Origin: UBA2241 sp963777895
GTDB lineage: Bacteria; Actinomycetota; Thermoleophilia; UBA2241
Assembly: GCA_963777895.1 (NCBI GenBank)
Contig: CAVZSF010000002.1
Coordinates: 310,001 to 374,000, forward strand
Direction: 5' to 3'
DNA: 64,000 nucleotides
In this document: in pieces, positions 56,152 to 64,000 of the stretch
Layout: each line of letters begins with the position of its first letter
Numbering within the stretch: the first letter of the stretch is position 1
The notes under the pieces: model-generated
What the model was told of the DNA's origin: nothing
Database searches by the model: none
The model's input: the letters and a program-made list of their open reading frames with translations, nothing else
Position numbers and translations under genes: made by a program

Positions 56152-56737
56152 ATGCCTGAACCCAGTCATGAGGGCGAGACGGTGGTGCTCACCGCCGACC
56201 AGGTGGGGAGGACCATCACCCGCATCGCCCACGAGATCCTCGAGAAGAACCCCGGACACCCCGACCTCGCGGTCGTCGGCATCCACACGCGGGGCGCCTT
56301 CCTCGGAGCCCGTATCCACAAGCTGCTCTGCGAGCTCGCCAAGAGCCCGCTACCCGACCGGCAACCTCGACATCTCCTTCTACCGGGACGACGTCGCGGC
56401 GCGAGGGGCCGTGGGCGTGATCCCGCGCACGCCACAGCCCATCGTGAAGGACACCAACCTGCCCTTCGAGGTCGAGGGCGCCACCATCGTGCTGGTGGAC
56501 GACGTGCTCTACACAGGCCGCACGATCAGAGCCGCGATCGACGCTCTCTTCGACTACGGCCGGCCGGCCGTAATACAGCTCGCCGTGCTCGTCGACCGCG
56601 GCCACCGCGAGCTGCCGATCCGGCCGGACTACGTCGGCAAGAACCTGCCCACCGCGCACGACGAGCGCATCAACGTGCGGCTGCTCGAGAGCGACGGCGT
56701 CGACGAGGTCGTCCTCGCGCGCCCCGAGGGGGTGTGA
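56152..56737 (+). pseudogene. pyrR: PyrR regulator / uracil phosphoribosyltransferase, frame broken
   Basis: mRNA-binding attenuator of the pyr operon. The first part from ATG 56152 reads ETVVLTADQVGRTITRIAHE, HPDLAVVGIHTRGAFLGARI and CELAKSPLP. The rest (TGNLDISFYRDDVAARG, the PRPP loop VLVDDVLYTGRTIRAAIDAL, VLVDRGHRELPIRPDYVGKN) is one frame on (+1). The break is at 56347-56360 around CTACCCGACC. Dropping one base restores the normal 21-residue spacing between TRG and GNLDI. Probably an indel error; if real, operon control would be lost. Confidence 0.85.
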
Positions 56738-56739
56738 CG

Positions 56740-57678
56740 ATGCCCAAGCGGGACCTCATCTCCATGGAGGACCTCAGCCGCGAGCAGGTCGAGCTGCTGC
56801 TCGACACGGCGGAGAGCTTCCTGCCCGTCCTCGAGCGCGACATCAAGAAGGTGCCGACGCTGCGCGGCCGCACCATCGTCAACCTCTTCTGGGAGGCCTC
56901 GACGCGCACCTCGTCGAGCTTCGACCTGGCCGCCAAGCGCCTGTCGGCCGACACCATCGCCCTCAAGGCGAGCGGGTCGGCCGTCGAGAAGGGCGAGACC
57001 CTCAAGGACACGGCCATCACCCTCTCCGCCTACGGCCCCGACATCATCGTGATGCGCCACCCGTCCGCCGGCGCCTGCCAGGTGCTTTCGGCGAACACGG
57101 AGGCGAGCGTCATCAACGCCGGGGACGGCAAGCACCAGCATCCGACGCAGTGCCTGCTCGACCTCTTCGCCCTGCGCCAGACCTTCGGCCGTGACCTCGA
57201 CGGCATGAAGATCGCCATCGTCGGCGACATCCTGCACAGCCGCGTGGCCCGCAGCGACATCATGGGCTTCCGGCTGCTGGGCATGGAGGTCACCCTGATC
57301 GCTCCGCCGACGCTCATGCCGCGCGGCATCGAGCAGATGGGGGTGCGCGTCGAGTACGACCTCGCGCACCTCGCCGACTTCGATGTCATCTACCTGCTCC
57401 GCATCCAGAAGGAGCGCATCAAGGACGGGGCCAACTTCCTGCCGTCACTGAGGGAGTACAACAGGCTCTACGGGATGAACCAGGCGCGGCTCCGGCCGGG
57501 GCAGCGGGTCATGCACCCCGGCCCGATCAACCGTGGCGTCGAGATCGACCCCGACATCGCCGACGACGACGAGAACCTCATCGCCCTGCAGGTCTTCAGC
57601 GGCCTCGCCGTGCGCATGGCGATCCTGTATCGCACGATCGTCGGGTACAGCGACGCCGGCAGCGAGGAGGTGCTCTGA
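56740..57678 (+). CDS. pyrB: Aspartate carbamoyltransferase catalytic subunit
   Basis: Commits carbamoyl phosphate to pyrimidines. The 312 residues have the carbamoyl-phosphate loop EASTRTSSSFDLAAKRL, SAVEKGETLKDTA, HPSAGACQ, GDGKHQHPTQCLLDLFAL and HPGPINRGVEI. ATG 56740 is 2 nt after pyrR. The frame is intact. It overlaps the pyrC start by one base (TGATG). No pyrI was seen next to it. Confidence 0.96.
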   Translation: MPKRDLISMEDLSREQVELLLDTAESFLPVLERDIKKVPTLRGRTIVNLFWEASTRTSSSFDLAAKRLSADTIALKASGSAVEKGETLKDTAITLSAYGPDIIVMRHPSAGACQVLSANTEASVINAGDGKHQHPTQCLLDLFALRQTFGRDLDGMKIAIVGDILHSRVARSDIMGFRLLGMEVTLIAPPTLMPRGIEQMGVRVEYDLAHLADFDVIYLLRIQKERIKDGANFLPSLREYNRLYGMNQARLRPGQRVMHPGPINRGVEIDPDIADDDENLIALQVFSGLAVRMAILYRTIVGYSDAGSEEVL

Positions 57679-58995
57679 TGGGACGCACATGGTGCAAGCC
57701 TCTGCCGCCGGCGGAACTGCTCATCCGCGGCGGCGCGCGTCGTCGACCCGCTGAGCGGCCTCGACGGCGTCCGGGATGTGCTCGTGCGCAAGGGCAAGGT
57801 GACCGAGGTCGGCGAGAGCGTGGCGACGCCGAAGGGCGTCCGTGAGGTCGACGCAGCGGGCATGCTCCTGCTGCCCGGCTTCGTCGACCTGCACACTCAC
57901 CTGAGGACGCCGGGCAGGGAAGACGAGGAGGACCTGGCCAGCGGGACACTGGCCGCCGCCGCCGGCGGCTACGTGGCCGTCTTCGGCATGGCCAACACCG
58001 ATCCGGTGATCGACAACGCCGGCCTGCTGAAGGGCCTCGCCGAGCTTGCGAAGGCCGATGCCCTCGTGCCGGCCGGCTTCTTTGCCGCCGTTTCGCACGG
58101 GCTGCAAGGCGAGCAGCTCACCGAGATGGCCGAGCTGGCGGAGGCCGGCGCGGTCGCCTTCAGCGACGACGGCCGGCCGCTGGCCAGCGCGAACCTCGTG
58201 CGTCGTGCCCTCCAGTACGTGAAGGTGACGGGGCGCTTCATCGCCATCCACGCGCAGGTCGACTCGCTCTTCAAGGGCGGACAGATGCACGAGGGGCCGA
58301 CGTCGGCCCGCATCGGTCTGGGGGGGATCCCGTCGATCAGCGAGAGCCTCGATGTCGGCCGCGCGCTGGAGATCGCCGCCTACGAGGACGCGGCGCTGCA
58401 CGTCTGCCACGTCAGTGCCGCCGCGTCCCTCGAGCACATCAGGCGCGCGAAAGCCGCCGGCCAGCGGGTGACCTGTGAGGTCACGCCACACCATCTGGCG
58501 CTCATCGACGAGGCCGTCGCCTCTCTCGACCCCAACCTGAAGATGAACCCTCCCCTGCGCGAGGAGGACGACCGGCAGGCCCTTGTCAAAGCCCTGAAGA
58601 CGGGGCTCGTGGATTGTGTCGCGACGGATCACGCGCCTCACGCACCCATGAGCAAGGACGTGCCGTTCGAGGAGGCCGCCTTCGGCACGATCGGCCTGGA
58701 GACGGCCTTCGCCGTGTTGCACACCGAGCTGGTCAAGACGCGTGCCCTCGACCTCGGGACGCTGGTCAGCAGGATGAGTCAGGCGCCGGCGGCCATCGCC
58801 GGCCTGGAGCCGCCGGCGATCCGCCCCGGCGCCCTCGCCGACCTGTGCGTCGTCGACCCCAGGGAGACGTGGACGGTGTCGCGCGAGACGCTGCGGTCGA
58901 AGTCGCTGAACAGCGCCTTCCTCGGCAGGCGTCTCAGCGGCAGGGTGAGGATGACGGTGGCGGCCGGCCGGCTGGCCTGGGAGGCCGATGCCTAG
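57678..58995 (+). pseudogene. pyrC: Dihydroorotase, frame broken near N-terminus
   Basis: Cyclises carbamoyl aspartate. From ATG 57678 the frame reads PPAELLIRGG and then leaves the family; one frame on (+1) it continues VVDPLSGLDGVRDVLVRKGK. The rest of the enzyme is complete: zinc histidines FVDLHTHLRTPG, GMANTDPVIDNA, HVCHVSAA and TDHAPHAPM. The break is at 57729-57740 (GGCGGCGCGCGTC); removing one G gives the canonical GGRVVDP. The intact part from GTG 57778 would lack the first two strands. Likely an indel error. Confidence 0.88.
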
Positions 58996-60088
58996 GCCGG
59001 CGCTCATCGTGCTCGAGGATGGCGCGTCTTTCGCCGGCGAGGCGCTCGCCGGCGAGGGCACCGTGGGCGGGGAGCTTGTCTTCACGACGAGCATGACGGG
59101 CTATCAGGAGATCGCCACGGACCCGTCCTACGCCGGTCAGATCGTCACGTACACCTTCCCGATGAACGGGAACTACGGCGCCGATGCGGCGCGCGACGAG
59201 GCGGCCCGGGCGTTCGCCCGGGCCGTCGTCGCGCGCGAGCTGACCAACTACCGCTACAACCGGGCCTCGAGCCAGACCTGGCTCGACTGGCTCGCCGGCC
59301 ACGACGTGCTCGCCGTCAGCGGCGTCGACACGCGCGCCCTTACGCGCCACGTCCGCGAGGCGGGCGCCCTGCGGGCGGTGGTGTCTACGGAGGACCCCGA
59401 CGTCGCGTCCCTCCGCCGCAAGGCCCGCCGCCTGCCGTCCATGGCCGGACTCGACCTCGCCGGCAAGGTGACGTGCGGGGAACGCCACGTCATGCCCGCC
59501 GATGGGGAAGAGCGCTTCCACGTCGTGGTCTACGACTTCGGGGTGAAGCGTTCGATGCTGGCCTGCCTGCGGGCGCGCGGCATGCGTCTCAGTATCGTGC
59601 CCGCGACGGCCAGCGCGCAGGAAGTGATGCGTCTCCGTCCGGACGGCGTCTTTCTCTCGAACGGGCCCGGTGACCCCGCCGCCGTGACCTACGCGGTGAA
59701 GGCCGTCGGCCGGCTCGTGGGTAAGGTGCCGGTCTTCGGCATCTGCCTCGGCCACCAGCTCCTGGCGCTCGCGCTGGGCTGGTCCACGTACAAGCTCAAG
59801 TTCGGCCACCGCGGTGCGAACCATCCGGTGAAGGACCTCCGCGACGGCACGGTGGAGATCACGACGCAGAACCACGGGTTCGCCGTGCGCGATGACGGTG
59901 CCGGGCACGGCGAAGCCAGCGTGTCGCACGTGAATCTCAACGACGGCACCGTGGAGGGGATCTCGGCGCCCGGCCGGTTCGCGTTCTCGGTGCAGTACCA
60001 CCCGGAGGCCTCTCCCGGGCCACACGATTCGCTCGCGCTGTTCGAACGCTTTGCCGACGAGATGACGCGCTTCAGGAGCGAAGCGTGA
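58988..60088 (+). CDS. carA: Carbamoyl-phosphate synthase small subunit
   Basis: Glutaminase that feeds ammonia to CarB. The 366 residues have the N-terminal LVFTTSMTGYQEIATDPSYA and FPMNGNYGAD, the SGVDTRALTRHVRE block, and a class I amidotransferase domain with SNGPGDP, nucleophile Cys in GICLGHQ and the His-Glu pair in QYHPEASPGP. ATG 58988 overlaps pyrC by 8 nt. A tandem repeat begins at its stop. Confidence 0.95.
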   Translation: MPRPALIVLEDGASFAGEALAGEGTVGGELVFTTSMTGYQEIATDPSYAGQIVTYTFPMNGNYGADAARDEAARAFARAVVARELTNYRYNRASSQTWLDWLAGHDVLAVSGVDTRALTRHVREAGALRAVVSTEDPDVASLRRKARRLPSMAGLDLAGKVTCGERHVMPADGEERFHVVVYDFGVKRSMLACLRARGMRLSIVPATASAQEVMRLRPDGVFLSNGPGDPAAVTYAVKAVGRLVGKVPVFGICLGHQLLALALGWSTYKLKFGHRGANHPVKDLRDGTVEITTQNHGFAVRDDGAGHGEASVSHVNLNDGTVEGISAPGRFAFSVQYHPEASPGPHDSLALFERFADEMTRFRSEA

Positions 60089-60157
60089 CGGCCGCCCAGG
60101 AGCGCATCGTCACGACCGCCCGGGAGCGCAGTGTGACGACCGCCCGGACTCGGCGCG
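60086..60157 (+). repeat. 24-nt tandem repeat starting at the carA stop
   Basis: Three units of 24 nt (60086-60109, 60110-60133, 60134-60157) share TNACGRCCGCCC; units 1 and 2 also share GGAGCGCA. The first base of unit 1 is the T of the carA TGA. Only the third unit is strongly diverged. Confidence 0.8.
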
Positions 60158-60194
60158 GAGCCCTCCGCGTGCCGTCGTGGACGGGAAGCGGCTG

Positions 60195-63401
<3,207 letters not shown>

Positions 63402-63405
<4 letters not shown>

Positions 63406-64000
63406 GCGCACCTGCCGAACACAGCCACGCGGACCAGTGGGCCGAGACGCTCGCCTGCCGCGTGGTCGCGGTGCGCCGCTTCGGCGCCTTCGCGGCGCTC
63501 GAGTTGGCGGCGCCGGTCGTAGCGGCCACCGCGGCGCCCGGTCAGTTCGTCATGGTGACCGTGCCGGGCGGTGGCTTCCTGCTGAGGCGTCCGCTCTCGG
63601 TCTTCACGGTGCACGCCGACCGCGTCGGGCTCCTGGTCGAGGCACGCGGTCCGGGCAGCGAGCGCCTCACGGGGGTGGAGGTCGGGGACACGCTCGAGAT
63701 CGCCGGGCCGCTTGGCGTCGGCTTTCCTGTCGCGGGAACCTCCAGCGCGCTGCTTGTCGGCGGCGGGATCGGCTGCGCCCCGCTCCAGTTCCTGGCCGAG
63801 CGGCTTGCGGCGGGCGGGGCGGCCGTCGCGGCCGCTTTCGGCTTCCGCGACGGCCGCCAGGCCCGCGTCGCCGCGGCCTTCGACCTGCAACCGCTCTGGG
63901 TGGCGACAGAGGACGGCAGCATCGGCCGGCGCGGACTGGTCACCGCCGTGCTCGACGACCTCGACGTCCATCCCGGCACGCGGGTGTTCTGCTGCGGCCC
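63402..64000 (+). CDS. pyrK: Dihydroorotate dehydrogenase electron transfer subunit (3' partial)
   Basis: FAD and 2Fe-2S subunit that links PyrD type 1B to NAD. The 199 visible residues show GQFVMVTVPGGGFLLRRPLSVF (FAD-binding RxxS motif), the isoalloxazine block VGDTLEIAGPLGVGF, and the NAD-binding GGGIGCAPLQFLAERL, ending at the window edge in FCCGP. The cysteine cluster region lies outside. GTG 63402 overlaps carB by 4 nt. pyrD and pyrF probably follow. Confidence 0.92.

Overview
The window is a gene-dense, GC-rich bacterial chromosome segment. It has no rRNA or tRNA gene, no CRISPR and no mobile element that I can see. Gene content points to a deep-branching actinobacterium (Actinomycetota): a Gram-positive-type LexA box, SepF and DivIVA, a nadD-yqeK-LytR_C-rsfS block, a ScpAB-linked ParA, and many GTG starts. 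QueH, a PyrK subunit (NAD-linked dihydroorotate dehydrogenase), a DUF512 radical-SAM protein and a DUF1858 protein lean towards an anaerobic or microaerophilic lineage. PriA has intact helicase motifs. The lineage and lifestyle are inference; the gene calls rest on motifs read in the translations.

Layout. 1-3.7 kb: proA (cut by the left edge), nadD, yqeK, a LytR_C membrane protein, rsfS. 3.8-10.3 kb: SOS-controlled dinB, an EF-G-like GTPase, yebC, ruvCAB. 10.4-13.7 kb: queuosine genes queH-queA-tgt and yajC. 13.8-18.4 kb: parA-ftsZ-scpA-scpB and a pseudouridine synthase. 18.5-28.7 kb: aroH-hisC-aroF-tyrA, then cmk-plsC-ispH-DUF512-der-plsY-gpsA. 28.8-36.3 kb: metK with a structured leader, priA-def-fmt-rsmB-rpe. 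36.4-40.3 kb: FMN riboswitch and ribD-ribE-ribBA-ribH. 40.3-42.6 kb: the only accessory-looking part, with a reverse DUF4242 gene, a secreted propeller protein, a strong terminator and reverse rpmB. 42.7-47.9 kb: DUF1858, Asp23, FakA, FakB (DegV), recG. 48-56 kb: a DHH-CBS-nucleotidyltransferase fusion, M50 protease, PLP protein, sepF, proC, divIVA, DUF167, a 53-residue zinc-type protein, lspA, rluD. 56-64 kb: the PyrR-attenuated operon pyrR-pyrB-pyrC-carA-carB-pyrK, running off the right edge.

Organisation. Nearly everything is on the + strand, and many junctions are 4-nt ATGA/GTGA/TTGA overlaps implying translational coupling (nadD/yqeK, ruvC/ruvA, queH/queA, scpB/rluB, tyrA/cmk/plsC, ispH/DUF512/der/plsY, fmt/rsmB, DUF1858/asp23/fakA, fakB/recG, carB/pyrK). 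Five genes (queH, der, def, recG, the cca fusion) have a TANNNT hexamer exactly 6 nt before the start codon and dinB is similar, which is the signature of leaderless transcription.

Most worth a second look: (1) four genes, proC, pyrR, pyrC and carB, are each broken by a frame change of the same sign (one surplus base) between 52.9 and 60.4 kb; (2) the metK leader has alternative pairings that could hide the ribosome site and resembles no SAM riboswitch I recognise; (3) short tandem repeats begin at or include the stop codon of rsfS, ruvA, rpe and carA; (4) rsfS has no ATG/GTG/TTG start; (5) ftsZ is translationally coupled to parA and followed by scpAB; (6) fmt lacks the catalytic-triad asparagine.
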